A stretch of DNA of 64,000 nt from Pegea sp. RAD2-039 (GCA_034620365.1 JAQGEQ010000084.1:1240001-1304000), one strand, 5' to 3'. Shown: positions 1-10,200, counted from the first letter of the stretch. The notes: generated by a model from the sequence alone, not told the origin. Numbers and translations are program-made.

Positions 1-400
1 TGTTTTAAGTTCAATAAAAGCTTATTGAAAGCTATTCTTAGATCTGTTGATTAAGCTCTGCGCAATGTTAGGTTTTCTAATTGTAGAAACGTATATGTTA
101 TCTTTATGTCTTTAACAAAGTTAAAATTATAGGATTCATTTGGTGTTGTTAAATAAGTGTGTAGCAAGCTACACTTTTAGCTTAATGTTAAAACGTTTTG
201 TTTTAGGAATATGGGATCTATAGTTTAAGCTCTAGCACAGTGTTAGGTTTTCTGAATGTAAGGTTGTGTATGTTATCTTTTTGTTTATAACAGACTAAAT
301 AACTTTTTGAATATTTAATGCTGTTGAAAAAGAGTGTAGTTAGCTAAGCTTGGCTGCTATTGCTTTTACTTGTTATGTTTTAAGTATATTCTTGTTTTAC
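1..400. repeat. Diverged tandem duplication
   Basis: Two similar units of about 180 bases follow each other, roughly 45-215 and 220-390. Both contain a block like TTAAGCTCT, then GTTAGGTTTTCT, then TATGTTATCTTT, then a GTGTAG...TAGCTAAGCT-like segment, and both end near TGTTTTAAG or TGTTTTAG; another TGTTTTAAG sits at base 1, so the array may continue outside the window. I see no open frame and do not recognise the unit. The stretch to base 630 is AT-rich with no other feature. Confidence 0.6.
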
Positions 401-637
401 TATTTAAAGCGAAAGAAAAATTAAGTTTTCTCTGAGTATCTTTCTAAAAGAATAATGTTTTTGCTTAAAAGTAATTTTATGCTCATGATAAAAATGTTGT
501 GTTTTTAAATAAATCTTTAGAAAAACTGCAAATTTATTATTTATAGACTATTATATTGTTATTTCAGTATATTAAAAACCCAACATTTTAAATATTTTTT
601 TATAAAACTCTGATTTCTTTAAAATTAAAATGAAAAA

Positions 638-1120
638 ATGGGTGACAATATTGAAAAAGATCAGTACAATCAACTAGTATACGAGGCTAGTGCAAACCTT
701 AATTATGGCATGAAGCAAGATATAAACTTGTTTAAAGATCTGTCTAAATCTGGAGTTATTAAAGAAACTTATGAGAATAAAGAAGCTTTATTGAAAAAAG
801 AAAACGATCAAATGCAAATAAAAACTTCTCTCTTTAGTTCTTTTGATCGTAAGGAAAAACATCAAAAAACGAAAAAGTTTCAGTGTGAGATTTGTCTGAA
901 GGAGTTGAAAACCAAACAAGCATTAAATCAACACTATCGCCGTCATTATGGAATGAAACTGAATGCTGTGAATTTTGTAGGAAATCGTTGACAAGTTTAA
1001 CTGAATTAAATGTTCATATGCGTAAACATACTGGTGAGAAACCTTTTCAATGTGAAGTTTGCAGAAAAATCTTTTCACAATCTGGCGATCTGGTAGTTCA
1101 CATGAGATCACATACTGGTA
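638..1120 (+). pseudogene. C2H2 zinc-finger gene, frameshifted and truncated
   Basis: The frame opening at 638 gives a 117-residue protein with a lysine-rich N-terminus and one complete C2H2 finger (CEIC, 12 residues, then H-x3-H, residues about 83-104). It then runs into a stop at 989-991. A frame shifted by one base carries on from about 955 with two more fingers, CEFC...HMRKH and CEVC...HMRSH, joined by the usual TGEKPF linker. Coding similarity ends abruptly at about 1118, where minus-strand LINE sequence begins. So the gene has both an indel between fingers 1 and 2 and a broken 3' end. It could be a young pseudogene, or two exons read across an unrecognised tiny intron; a single indel is simpler. 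The DNA target cannot be inferred. Confidence 0.6.
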
Positions 1121-2738
1121 TGGCATCCATGCACTGACATAGTATTCAAGAATTGGACGTACGTACAATTTGAAAAGATTGATAAAAAAGCATGGATCCT
1201 TAGAATTAAAGGTCTTTATAATAAGGAAGACAAGGTTGATTGATTTTGCAAAGATTTTGGAAACATAATTGTGCCATTTAAAGTCAGATGATAGGGTAAT
1301 GCCAAGGTCTAGGACTGAAGATACTCGTTGGATAATAAATCTATTGATGGAGTATTGTTTCAAGCAATTTACCGCTGGTTTACAAGAAAAAGTTATAAGT
1401 TCAGACTTTGTGGGCTGAATTCTGAGCTGCCAATTCGCAGACCAGTTTTCTACAGCGTGTAGTGCAGTTTGAAGGATTACATTTTGATTACATTTTAATT
1501 TTGTAAAAACAATAATGAGCTTGTTGTGGGGGATAGAGTCAAACGCTTTAGTGAATTCGAGATATATGATGTCACAAGGAGTAATACATTTGCAATTAGC
1601 TGTGAACTGATCAAGAAAAGTGAGATGTTGAGTCAGGGAAGATCTCCATTTCACAAAGCCATGCTGGACATCAAATATTAAATGATGCTCCATTAGGTCA
1701 CTGGTCAGATTAGTTAAATGACTAAAAGTTTCGTTTGCTTATAGTTATAACGTTCATGGAAAAAGTTTGAAGGAGCTTGAATTCAATCACACTGTGAACG
1801 CATGTCGGAGCAAAAGACTCTTTTTGATCAACGTAGATAAAGTTCTCAGGTTTTGATGTCATAAGAAGACCCAAACTATTACCACTAACTTGGGTCGGAA
1901 AAGTAATCATCTGAGATAAGTTATTGGCATCGAGGAAGCTTACAAAGACATGACTTAAAATGGATGAGTTACGATTGTTGCTATCCAAGTTAAACGATTT
2001 TCCCATAAATGCTAAATTCGGGTCATTCCAATCAATTATACTAAAATTAAAATCCCCTAAAATATATAACTCAGGACACACAGCACTCTTCAGAACCTTC
2101 AAAAAGGCCTTAACAGTAACCTTATTAATAATTTTAGAGGGTGGTAGGTAGGTAGGTACAAATAAAACAAGAAAACTTGTATTTTGAGTAATGAAAATCG
2201 AAAGCGATAATCTCAAATCCTGGAAAATTAATGGCATCGATCTGAATTCTAGAGATCATGGGCTCAAGCGATGTTTTGTAAATTACGCAAACACCGCCGC
2301 CTCTATCGTACAGTCTGTCTAAACGCAAAACACAAAAAAGATTACCGTCAACCAAAATCAAGGATTTGAGAGCACATGTAATTAAAAACTTACTGTCACC
2401 ATTTTCATAGTCTCATAGCCAATAAATATGATGACATTGTTTTCTCTGTTTTAATGGTCAAAAGTAAGTTTTTTGTGAGTGTAGGTGACCTTCTTGACAA
2501 GAAGCTGTACCATGCTAGCATTTTTTTCAGAACCGGAATCACCGACCACCGAGGCCCATGTGACGTGTTTCTTTGTCAAGGCATCCATTAATTTAGACAA
2601 ACTAGAAAGTTTTTTGTTGAACTTGGCAACATTGTTGCCAATTTCAAATTTAAATCTGGCCAATTCAGCAGATACAGATTTGCTGATGTCGGATAATAAG
2701 TTTGAATTAGAATTAGAGAAGGTAGTGGTCATGTCCAT
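1118..2738 (-). mobile_element. Decayed LINE (CR1/Jockey-like), ORF1, endonuclease and RT pieces
   Basis: Read on the minus strand the order is that of a non-LTR retrotransposon. Bases 2738-2451 encode an ORF1-like piece (95 codons, with a TWASVV motif as in CR1-type ORF1). Bases 2361-1722, in two frames, encode an apurinic endonuclease with the ILGDFNF and IDW signature. Bases 1693-1125 encode reverse transcriptase with QHGF, the AFDSIPH region and the C-terminal RPILEY motif. The RT skips directly from the AFD region to the later NWSANW-like region, so about 100 residues including the catalytic YxDD motif are missing. The segment joining endonuclease to RT and the true 3' end are also absent. 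The copy cannot be active. Family assignment is from remembered motifs, not a search. Confidence 0.75.
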
Positions 2739-3614
2739 GGTTCCACATTAAACCGAGAACCATTTAAATCCCATTTTCTTCATCTGGTTGTTTTCAAATA
2801 TTTTATAAATTTTCATGCTCACATCAAAACAGTTGAGATGAAACCAGGAGAGGAATTTAACTGAAATAAAAATTACAACTAAGTGCTTTCGAAAATAAAT
2901 TAAAAGAATTAGCCGAAGATTTAATAGCGGATTTAAAGAATATAAATGTTTAAACTTCTGCTTGCTTAGCGTATTTCCTCTAATCTAATGTCGATAATAG
3001 AACTTTCGATATTTTTAGCATGTCTAGAGTTTTAGCAATAAGGCTTTTAGTTCAAGATTATGAGTTGATCTGTCAATAAGTTAGTTTGACGAGTTCATAA
3101 GTCCATAAGTAATTACAATTTATTAAAAATAAATAGTGGGTCGATAATCTAAGTTTTTTAAAAGTTTATTAAGCTAAATTAAAAATGTATAAATATTTAT
3201 CTGTAGTTTTGTAATTAAACTTAGAATTCCAACATAAAATTAAATAATAATTACCATTGTTCAAATTAACTAGTTAAAACTACGATTATTAAAACCTTTA
3301 GCATGCACCTTTAATAAAAATCAAGACTGTAATTGCAAGTTAGAATAGCTTTTAGTTAAATAAAAGCCATTTAAAAATGGAATGATACTATCATAAAAAC
3401 TACTATCTCATACACTGATATTTTGTGAGAGATAACGTAAAAAAATCGACTACAACTGGATAAGAAGGAAGTAGATAAATGTTGAATTCCTTATTTAAAA
3501 TCTAAAATTATAAACAAAATAATTTTAGTAATTTCTTATACATAGTTATCTTGATTTAAAGCACAGATTTAATTAAAATTGTTGACTTTTGAAATTTTAG
3601 AAAAAATAATTTAT

Positions 3615-3634
3615 GTCGCTCAAGTCCGTACATT
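3615..3634 (+). promoter_or_regulatory. H1 variant of the histone promoter element
   Basis: The sequence GTCGCTCAAGTCCGTACATT lies about 70 bases before the H1 start codon. It lines up with the GTCGATGACGTC element of the core histone genes, but the GACGTC core is changed to CAAGTC. Its position relative to the start codon matches the other genes. The regulatory role is inferred from conservation only. Confidence 0.5.
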
Positions 3635-3701
3635 ACATACAATAAAAATTTACGTTTTTTGGTTGTCAATTGATTAGAATTAATCTTACTCATAATTAGT
3701 C

Positions 3702-4268
3702 ATGGTTGTCTCAACTGCTTCTGGCGATACTGCTGCTTCTAAACGTACAAAGAATGTTCAGAAAAAACTGACAGATCATCCAACTTTCAAGCAAATGGTT
3801 CTGGCTTCTATTGCTGCATTGAAGCAACGCAAAGGAAGTTCCCGCCATGCTATTGCTAATTATATTAAAGAACATTATAAAGTCAAAGATAACTTCGAAT
3901 TGCATGTAAGAAAAGCTATACTAAAGGCAATTACAGATGGCGCTCTAATTCAAGCTAGTGGAATAGGAGCTTCTGGATCTTTTAAACTTGCGAAAGTGGA
4001 AAAGAAATCTGTAAGCAAGGTTGAAAAAACAACGTTAGTTGCAAAAAAATCAACTAAGAAATCTGTTGCTTCTTCAAAAGTCAAAACAGCTAAGAAGCTT
4101 GCTTCTAAGACATCTAAGAAGAAAGTGTTGCCATCGAAACCTAAAAAGTTGGCAAATAAAACAACAGTAAAAAAGAAAGTTGTTAAAAAGTCTTCTGCAA
4201 AAAAAAGTAATTCCAAAACTAATGTTAGAAAGTTGGCTTCAAATAAATCTGTAGGTAAAAAAGCTTGA
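3702..4268 (+). CDS. Linker histone H1 (copy 1)
   Basis: The 188-residue protein has the three-part plan of a linker histone. A short N-terminal tail is followed by a winged-helix globular domain (about residues 24-100; KGSSRHAIANYIK and the alanine- and glycine-containing wing near GIGASGSFKL are visible). A C-terminal tail is rich in lysine, alanine and serine, with repeated KKS, KKV and SKK units. It binds nucleosomes at the entry/exit DNA and compacts chromatin. The gene has no intron and is followed by a stem-loop at 4292-4307, the mark of a replication-dependent animal histone gene. It heads the block H1, H3, H4 on the same strand. A second copy on the minus strand at 10522-11088 differs at a few residues. 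Confidence 0.97.
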   Translation: MVVSTASGDTAASKRTKNVQKKLTDHPTFKQMVLASIAALKQRKGSSRHAIANYIKEHYKVKDNFELHVRKAILKAITDGALIQASGIGASGSFKLAKVEKKSVSKVEKTTLVAKKSTKKSVASSKVKTAKKLASKTSKKKVLPSKPKKLANKTTVKKKVVKKSSAKKSNSKTNVRKLASNKSVGKKA

Positions 4269-4291
4269 GCTGTAAATTTCAGTTTCAAGCC

Positions 4292-4307
4292 GGTTCTTTT
4301 CAGAACC
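4292..4307 (+). terminator. Histone mRNA 3' stem-loop (H1 copy 1)
   Basis: GGTTCTTTTCAGAACC, a 6-bp stem with a 4-base loop, 24 bases after the H1 stop codon and followed by ACC. In animals this hairpin is bound by SLBP and directs U7-dependent 3' cleavage. The H1 genes use the GGTTCT stem while all core histone genes here use GGTCCT. Confidence 0.93.
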
Positions 4308-4569
4308 ACCTAAATGAAAGCTAAAATTCAACAAACGCTGTTCAAGCAATTAAGAAAGTCGACAAATTAGTTTTCAGGTTATTTTTTCGGGCAGTATTAG
4401 ACCGAGTATAATTCCATGAATTACGTCAGTAATACACAATTATTTTAAAACAGTCCTTTGCAGATTTTAAATTTTTGTTAACTTTTCGCTTTTCTCATTA
4501 ACTTAATAGCTCTTGTTTTAAACAAAATTAACAAGTAAATGTGATTAGGAATTTATTTTAGCCAGCTTT

Positions 4570-4690
4570 GGCCTAGAACAGTCATGCACATATGCCAGGG
4601 CAGTAATAAAGGAGATCCAGCTGTTGCCCATACATCAGGATTCCTCGATCAACGTAATGCAGCAGAACAGACAAACTAGAAGTGTTTTCA
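4570..4690 (-). repeat. Unidentified coding-like repeat, copy 1
   Basis: About 120 bases matching 10085-10200 (reverse-complemented) and 18741-18870 (same orientation), for example CATGCACATATGCCAGG. Read on the minus strand, all three copies can be aligned as a protein-like string (LFC...L...GQQLD...P.I.A), but copies 1 and 2 carry stops. Copies 1 and 2 belong to the duplicated H1 arms. I do not recognise the parent gene or element. Confidence 0.5.
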
Positions 4691-4897
4691 TTAATCAGAT
4701 TGTGGGTGTGATGATTCAACATTACACAGGTGATTAGCATACTTAATGGCAATTAATGGTTGATGTTTTGTATGAAATTATTAGTGTTGACCAGGGTAAA
4801 TCTTACTCTTCAAAACTATTGTCAGTTACTTTTAATCATCAGTTAAAATTATTTTTCAATTTAAGATATTTATCAAACAAAAGTGACTTTAAACGCT

Positions 4898-4916
4898 GTC
4901 GATGACGTCAGTAATT
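4898..4916 (+). promoter_or_regulatory. Histone promoter element, H3 copy 1
   Basis: GTCGATGACGTCAGTAATT, about 52-70 bases upstream of the H3 start. The same word with small changes precedes the H4, H2B/H2A and second H3 genes, while the surrounding DNA has diverged. The GACGTC core resembles a CRE/ATF-type bZIP site. Function is inferred. Confidence 0.65.
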
Positions 4917-4958
4917 GTAAGTAAGTTTTAAACACAATCAATATTTATGTTTAGTTAA

Positions 4959-5378
<420 letters not shown>

Positions 5379-5394
5379 TGTGTTTTATGCACAA

Positions 5395-5410
5395 GGTCCT
5401 TTTAAGGACC
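5395..5410 (+). terminator. Histone mRNA 3' stem-loop (H3 copy 1)
   Basis: GGTCCTTTTAAGGACC followed by ACCA, 16 bases beyond the H3 stop. The stem is perfect; the loop reads TTTA and differs from the other core genes by one base. Confidence 0.93.
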
Positions 5411-5791
5411 ACCAATTTCTGATAACAAGCAAATTGTTTAAATTTCACTGAAACCTTGAATGGGAATTTAATTTTAAGGAAAGTATAACAGTAATGTATT
5501 AAAGCTAACATGTTATGATGATAAAAAGCTTCTTAATGGATGACTAGCTGCAAATATTTCTAACCTGTCAAAAGTATGTTTTCAAATACTATTTATCAAA
5601 AGCTATTATTTCAGTCTACAAATAAACTAAATCTAAAAAAGTTTGTAATTAGTGCTAATTAGTATAAGACAACTAGCAGCATTCCATTCAAATTAAAGCT
5701 TAGTTATTAGCTATTTATATGAAATGAAGAAAAATGTTTGAATTTGTTATTTAAATAAAATTGTATAATTTAGCTAATAAATTAAATCACA

Positions 5792-5810
5792 CTCGCTGAC
5801 GTCTGTAACT
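5792..5810 (+). promoter_or_regulatory. Histone promoter element, H4 copy 1
   Basis: CTCGCTGACGTCTGTAACT, about 58-76 bases upstream of the H4 start codon. The H4 copies share CTCGCTGACGTCTGTA exactly. A TATA-like TCATATAAAC follows at about 5816. Confidence 0.65.
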
Positions 5811-5855
5811 TTAATTCATATAAACAAGAATAGTTGTCAACATTGTTCTCTTTGA

Positions 5856-6179
<324 letters not shown>

Positions 6180-6194
6180 ATATATCTATCAATA

Positions 6195-6210
6195 GGTCCT
6201 TTTTAGGACC
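6195..6210 (+). terminator. Histone mRNA 3' stem-loop (H4 copy 1)
   Basis: GGTCCTTTTTAGGACC followed by ACT, 16 bases after the H4 stop. Confidence 0.93.
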
Positions 6211-6273
6211 ACTAGCTTCTTTTTAAACTGAGGGATTAAAATCTCAAAGGTTTGTGCATTTGTACTAAGAGGT

Positions 6274-6336
6274 ATTCTATTGGTGTATTAGTAGAGAATT
6301 AGCTTAAATGTTTTATGCACGTGGTTTTTAAGGACT
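6274..6336 (+). pseudogene. Relic of an H3 3' end
   Basis: Downstream of H4 the DNA lines up with the last codons, stop and 3' end of H3. The order is ATTCTATTGG (H3: ATTCAATTGG), GTAGAGAATTAGCTTAA (H3: GTGGAGAACGAGCTTAA), TTTTATGCAC (identical) and a decayed hairpin GGTTTTTAAGGACT. The same relic lies after the second H4 at 17361-17425. It shows that an H3 gene once ended here, before the duplication that made the two blocks. Confidence 0.65.
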
Positions 6337-6901
6337 GCTGGAAGAAAATGAATAAATTCCATACTAATTATTTTCCTGAATCAAAATAGTATAACTGCTA
6401 TTCTTGAAACTGAAATTAATGATGTTAAGTATTTGGTGTTTTTGTTCCATTTGATCTTAAAAGTATATCTCACTAGATTTTTCCCATTCAAAAACTTTTA
6501 TAAGATTCAAAATAATATAAAACTTATAATTAGTCTAAGGAAAAGGGCAAGAATCATTTTGGTAAAAATAATATTAAAATTTTTCAAAATAGAACATCGA
6601 TTAATGTCAACAAACTATGATGACTAAAGCTCAGAGTTTAAATAAATCAAATCTGTAAGGTATTAACGTTTACGCAAGAATAAAAATGCATTTTTACTTT
6701 CACAACTTAATATGCAATTTGAAAGATCTTTACTTTAATGTCGGAGTTTTATTACTTCTAAATTATTTCTGAACTTATTTTATATTGAAAACATCATAAA
6801 CATTCATTTTCAAGACTAATCTTTTTTACATAGTCAAATTAAAAGCTGATAACTAGACCCGTAGCTTGAAACTATTTTTCTTAATTTCATCTGAAATAAG
6901 T

Positions 6902-6917
6902 GGTCCTAAAAAGGACC
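6902..6917 (-). terminator. Histone mRNA 3' stem-loop (H2B copy 1)
   Basis: On the minus strand GGTCCTTTTTAGGACC followed by ACT, 16 bases past the H2B stop. Confidence 0.93.
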
Positions 6918-6932
6918 TAAGATATGAAATAT

Positions 6933-7292
6933 CTATTTTGAACTAGTATACTTAGTGACTGCCTTAGTGCCTTCAGAAACTGCATGTTTTGCTAATTCAC
7001 CAGGCAAAAGTAAGCGAACAGCTGTTTGAATTTCTCGACTGCTGATAGTAGATCGTTTGTTGTAATGAGCAAGTCGAGCAGATTCAGAAGCAATTTTCTC
7101 AAAGATGTCATTCACAAACGAGTTCATGATGTTCATGGCCTTGCTAGAGATACCAGTATCAGGATGAACCTGTTTCAGAACTTTGTAAACATAAATGCCG
7201 AAGCTCTCTTTTCGACGATGACGTCGCTTCTTGGCCTTTTCGACTGATTTAGGAGCTTTGACGACTTTAGTAGATGCTTTGGATCCTGCCAT
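6933..7292 (-). CDS. Histone H2B (copy 1)
   Basis: Intronless, 119 residues. A short basic tail ([11 protein letters not shown]) precedes a complete histone fold with [20 protein letters not shown], and the C-terminal helix ends in AVTKYTSSK, which carries the lysine that is ubiquitinated in animal H2B. It dimerises with H2A. The gene is transcribed away from H2A (7467) and shares a roughly 175-base promoter with it, including the GACGTC element at 7377-7396. Two further copies lie at 15077 (+) and 18035 (-), differing at single residues (for example LAKH/LSKH and FEKIAS/FEQIAS). Confidence 0.98.
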   Translation of the reverse strand: MAGSKASTKVVKAPKSVEKAKKRRHRRKESFGIYVYKVLKQVHPDTGISSKAMNIMNSFVNDIFEKIASESARLAHYNKRSTISSREIQTAVRLLLPGELAKHAVSEGTKAVTKYTSSK

Positions 7293-7376
7293 TTTAGGTG
7301 TCTAAATCAAATGTTATAAACTATAAGTATATATACCTTAATATTATGTAAATAAGCAATAATAATTCGTATAAAT

Positions 7377-7396
7377 GTCGATGACGTCCGCAAATT
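7377..7396. promoter_or_regulatory. Shared H2B/H2A bidirectional promoter element (copy 1)
   Basis: GTCGATGACGTCCGCAAATT, in the 174-base gap between the divergent H2B and H2A start codons. TATA-like runs flank it on both sides (TATATATACC toward H2B, TTATATTTAAAA toward H2A). A single central element probably serves both genes; this is inferred from position. Confidence 0.65.
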
Positions 7397-7466
7397 AGTT
7401 TATATTTAAAAGTAACATATTAGGCTTTATTGTGATTTATTGTTTATAATATTTCCTATTGCTAAG

Positions 7467-7844
7467 ATGTCATCCAAAGGTAAAGGTGGTATTACTAAGA
7501 CCAAATCAAAGACTCGATCTTCTCGAGCTGGACTTCAATTTCCAGTTGGTCGTGTTCATCGACTATTAAGAAATGGCAATTATGCCAGTCGAGTTGGTGC
7601 TGGAGCACCTGTGTATTTGGCTGCAGTGTTGGAATATCTTAGTGCTGAAGTATTAGAATTAGCTGGCAATGCTGCTCGTGACAACAAGAAGAGTAGAATC
7701 ATTCCTCGTCACTTACAACTGGCTATTCGTAATGATGAGGAATTGAACAAGTTACTCGGTGGTGTTACTATTGCTCAAGGTGGTGTTCTACCAAATATTC
7801 AATCTGTTCTCTTACCAAAGAAAACAGCTAAGAAAGAAAAATAA
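7467..7844 (+). CDS. Histone H2A (copy 1)
   Basis: Intronless, 125 residues from the start at 7467. An in-frame ATG 27 bases upstream would add nine residues (MFIIFPIAK), but the canonical H2A start MSSKGKGG is preferred. The fold shows [16 protein letters not shown], the acidic-patch region [18 protein letters not shown] and [24 protein letters not shown], and it ends [11 protein letters not shown]. It lacks an SQ-x-hydrophobic tail, so it is not H2A.X, and it is not H2A.Z-like. It is divergent with H2B and has a stem-loop at 7857-7872. Confidence 0.97.
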   Translation: MSSKGKGGITKTKSKTRSSRAGLQFPVGRVHRLLRNGNYASRVGAGAPVYLAAVLEYLSAEVLELAGNAARDNKKSRIIPRHLQLAIRNDEELNKLLGGVTIAQGGVLPNIQSVLLPKKTAKKEK

Positions 7845-7856
7845 GATCTAATCTTA

Positions 7857-7872
7857 GGTCCTTTTTAGGACC
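7857..7872 (+). terminator. Histone mRNA 3' stem-loop (H2A copy 1)
   Basis: GGTCCTTTTTAGGACC then ACT, 13 bases after the H2A stop. Confidence 0.93.
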
Positions 7873-7920
7873 ACTAAAATGTGTTTGCTGCTAGTTTTTC
7901 CTCCTTGTAAATTAGATTTA

Positions 7921-7957
7921 GTTTCTGAAGGTAAGAAAGTTGTCATTAATTCAATAG
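7921..7957 (+). pseudogene. Relic of an H2B C-terminus
   Basis: GTTTCTGAAGGTAAGAAAGT and the following bases translate as VSEGKKVVINS, matching the H2B end [14 protein letters not shown] in the same order. It lies on the same strand as H2A, right after its stem-loop. The mirrored copy lies at 14373-14440 in the other block. No hairpin survives. Confidence 0.6.
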
Positions 7958-8105
7958 TTCAAAGTATGTATTTTTATCTTTGATTTTTAGTATGAGTAAG
8001 TTTAGACAACATTTATAAGTGAAATAATTGCTAATGGCTCAACAATTAATTTTGAAATATAAATTAGATGTGAAATTACGTATTTCTAGCAAGATATTAC
8101 TTTTT

Positions 8106-9676
8106 GAGAAAAATTACATCTTTGATTTAATTATGTTGTAAGTTTAGCTACAATTATTGATTGAAAAGATATCGCTCTAAATGGCGCTCTTTACTATGCA
8201 AACTTTTTCGAAAGATAGTGAATATAAACCAGCTTTAAACAAATATAGGAAATCATAAAAGCTTTTTCTTTTGGCGTTTCACTGTCTTCTTAGCATCATC
8301 ACTTATAGCACATCCAGCATGGTCGTTCTCGGTCGAAGCATGCCTTAATATTATAAGTGAAGTAGTATTAAGCAAAATTAGTTCAGATCTATTTTGAAAA
8401 TAATTAAAAAGAAAATCCTTGTTATGACGTCATAATTCAAAATGCAATTTTAAATCTTGTTTGCTACTTTAATTATCTGTAGATTTGACTTTATTAAATT
8501 CTGAGTTTTTAAAATTATAGTTTGTTGATGATATCCTTTTTTTAATTTGAATTAACATTTTTTACAATGAGTTTTCAATTCTTTCTTTTTCCTTAAAGGT
8601 ATTTTTAGTTTTTTTTATTCTGAGTCTGATGTAAGCTTTTAAATTGAAGAAATGAAGTTCTTAGTAGTTTTTCTCAAAACTTCCATACTTAATATTTAAG
8701 CTGTAAATAATATATCTAAATATATATTCAATTAATCATTTAATAAATTGATTTAACAACAAAGATTTAAATAATAAATTTAAAAATAATTCTAGTTGAT
8801 TTTGTGTGTGACATTATTACTATCTGTGAATAATGATTATTTCAGATGCATCAGAATTTCAAAAATTACTGACGTCGCCGACTGCTTTCTTAGTTTAAGT
8901 TGCGTTTGCAAAAAGTTAGAAATAAACTTTAATGTCTTATAACAATGATTAGATCTACTTTCATTACAAGCTTACAGCTGAATAAATTTCATCATAAGAT
9001 TGGTAATATCAAATATTAATTAATCTGTTTAAATGTCCTTTTGTTTAAAATGCAATTTTAAATCTTGTTTGCTAATTCAATAAACTCAAGATTTGATTTA
9101 TTTAAATTATGAGTTTTAAAAATTATAGTTTGTTCATTCTTTAATTTTAATGGTTTATTATTCAAAAGATTTATAATATCTAACATTAATATTCTGTGTA
9201 AATGCCCTAAATAATCTAATTAAACATATATGGAAGACTTGTAATAAAAATTGACTACCTTTTTGCAAAAGAATATATCTCTATTAAAACTTATTGAAAT
9301 AACAAGAGCAACGACGAGTGTTGCTTGTTTTGTGGTAGTAACTGGAAACATAACATTGTAGCATGATTGTGGTCAAGACATAAACCACAAACTTACTGAT
9401 AAAAACTCGTTTGATTGACTTTACAACTTCAGTATTATTCAATTGTGGTACTTACTAGTCAATGGTACTACTTTTACGGTCTTGCATATACTATTTATAT
9501 AGATAAAACTACATTAAGTTGATAGTTTTGCTTTTTCAAAATTATTTGTTTGAATAAAAACATTTTTAAATCAAGTTAACAATCCAACTCTCTTTGCACG
9601 TCTATATTACGTAAGACTGTATTCGTAAGGTATGAACTAAATATGTAACAAAGAAGCAAATACGAAATTGTCAAGC
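8106..9676. other. Spacer between the two histone blocks
   Basis: AT-rich, no convincing gene. It holds two related blocks (about 8440-8530 and 9045-9135, sharing AAAATGCAATTTTAAATCTTG) and a perfect palindrome TTATGACGTCATAA at 8422-8435 that also occurs upstream of the second H3 at 15723. Another ACTGACGTCG lies at 8868. A stretch at about 9420-9600 resembles 19610-19770. Confidence 0.55.
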
Positions 9677-9678
9677 CA

Positions 9679-9810
9679 AATTTATTTATTAGAATATATG
9701 CGAAGGAGGGTGCCTGAAGAGAGTACCTCTCGCTCACAAAAATTCTCACAAATAACATCTATTAAGTTAGAAATATAGGAAGACAAAGATGTCATACATG
9801 GCATTACAGT
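9679..9810 (-). mobile_element. Short LINE-tail-like repeat, copy A
   Basis: Read on the minus strand: TTGTGAG, then a GCGA-containing motif and AGGTACTCTCTTCAGGCACC-like core, then CCTCCTTCGCAT and a TAAATAAAT end. Four other copies occur at 14037, 44440, 60540 and 63420. The (TAAA)n end and fixed polarity suggest a 5'-truncated LINE 3' end. Confidence 0.55.
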
Positions 9811-10084
9811 AGTTCTCAAATCATATAACAGTGAACAATTACATAGAATTATAGAAATATCTAAAAAAACTGAAAAATTCTTTTGTTTGATAAATAACTT
9901 AAATTGAAAATAATTTTAACTGATGATTAAAAGTAACTGACAATAGTTTTGAAGAGTAAGATTTACCCTGGTCATCACTAATAATTGTATACAAAGCATC
10001 AACCATTAATTGCCATTAAGTATGCTAATCACCTGTGTAATGTTGAATTATCACACCTACAATCTGATTAATGAAAGCACTTCT

Positions 10085-10200
10085 AGTTTGTCTGTTCTGC
10101 TGCATTACGTTGATGGCGTAGAGTGGAATGCTGCTGTATGGGCAACAGCTGGATCTCCTTTATTACTGCCCTAGCATATGTGCATGACCTTTCTAGGCTG
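10085..10200 (+). repeat. Unidentified coding-like repeat, copy 2
   Basis: Reverse complement of 4570-4690. In the plus direction it reads LFC-like, then L, stop, MLLYGQQLDLL and CPSICA, which lines up with the open copy on the minus strand of 18741-18898. Confidence 0.5.

Larger units (their letters stand above)
2764..4866 (+). repeat. Inverted-repeat arm carrying H1 (left arm)
   Basis: This stretch is found again, reverse-complemented, at about 9895-12066. Homology runs from just outside the LINE, through the H1 upstream region, H1 and its stem-loop, to about 4866, just short of the H3 promoter. Spacers have many substitutions and small indels while the H1 coding parts are nearly identical, so the duplication is not brand new or the genes are homogenised. 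Outside the H1 gene and its promoter the arm is AT-rich with no open frame. Confidence 0.8.
6855..8105. repeat. Inverted-repeat arm carrying the H2B/H2A pair (left)
   Basis: This segment recurs reverse-complemented at about 14258-15515, including both genes, their shared promoter, both stem-loops and the spacer beyond H2A. The promoter core is essentially identical between arms, whereas the spacer past H2A has indels. Confidence 0.8.

Noticed and set aside
3711-4309. Minus-strand frames opposite H1, and similar mirror frames opposite H3, H2B and H4
   Set aside because: They are shadows of the histone genes on the other strand and recur at every copy.
7440-7466. Upstream start that would add nine residues to H2A
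   Set aside because: Presence in both copies reflects duplicated promoter DNA; the canonical H2A start MSSKGKGG fits all known H2A proteins.
8261-8345. Basic minus-strand string (AISDDAKKTVKRQKKKLL) that might be a histone tail
   Set aside because: It resembles H2B or H1 ends only loosely, has no hairpin after it and no upstream histone fold, so I could not support a call.
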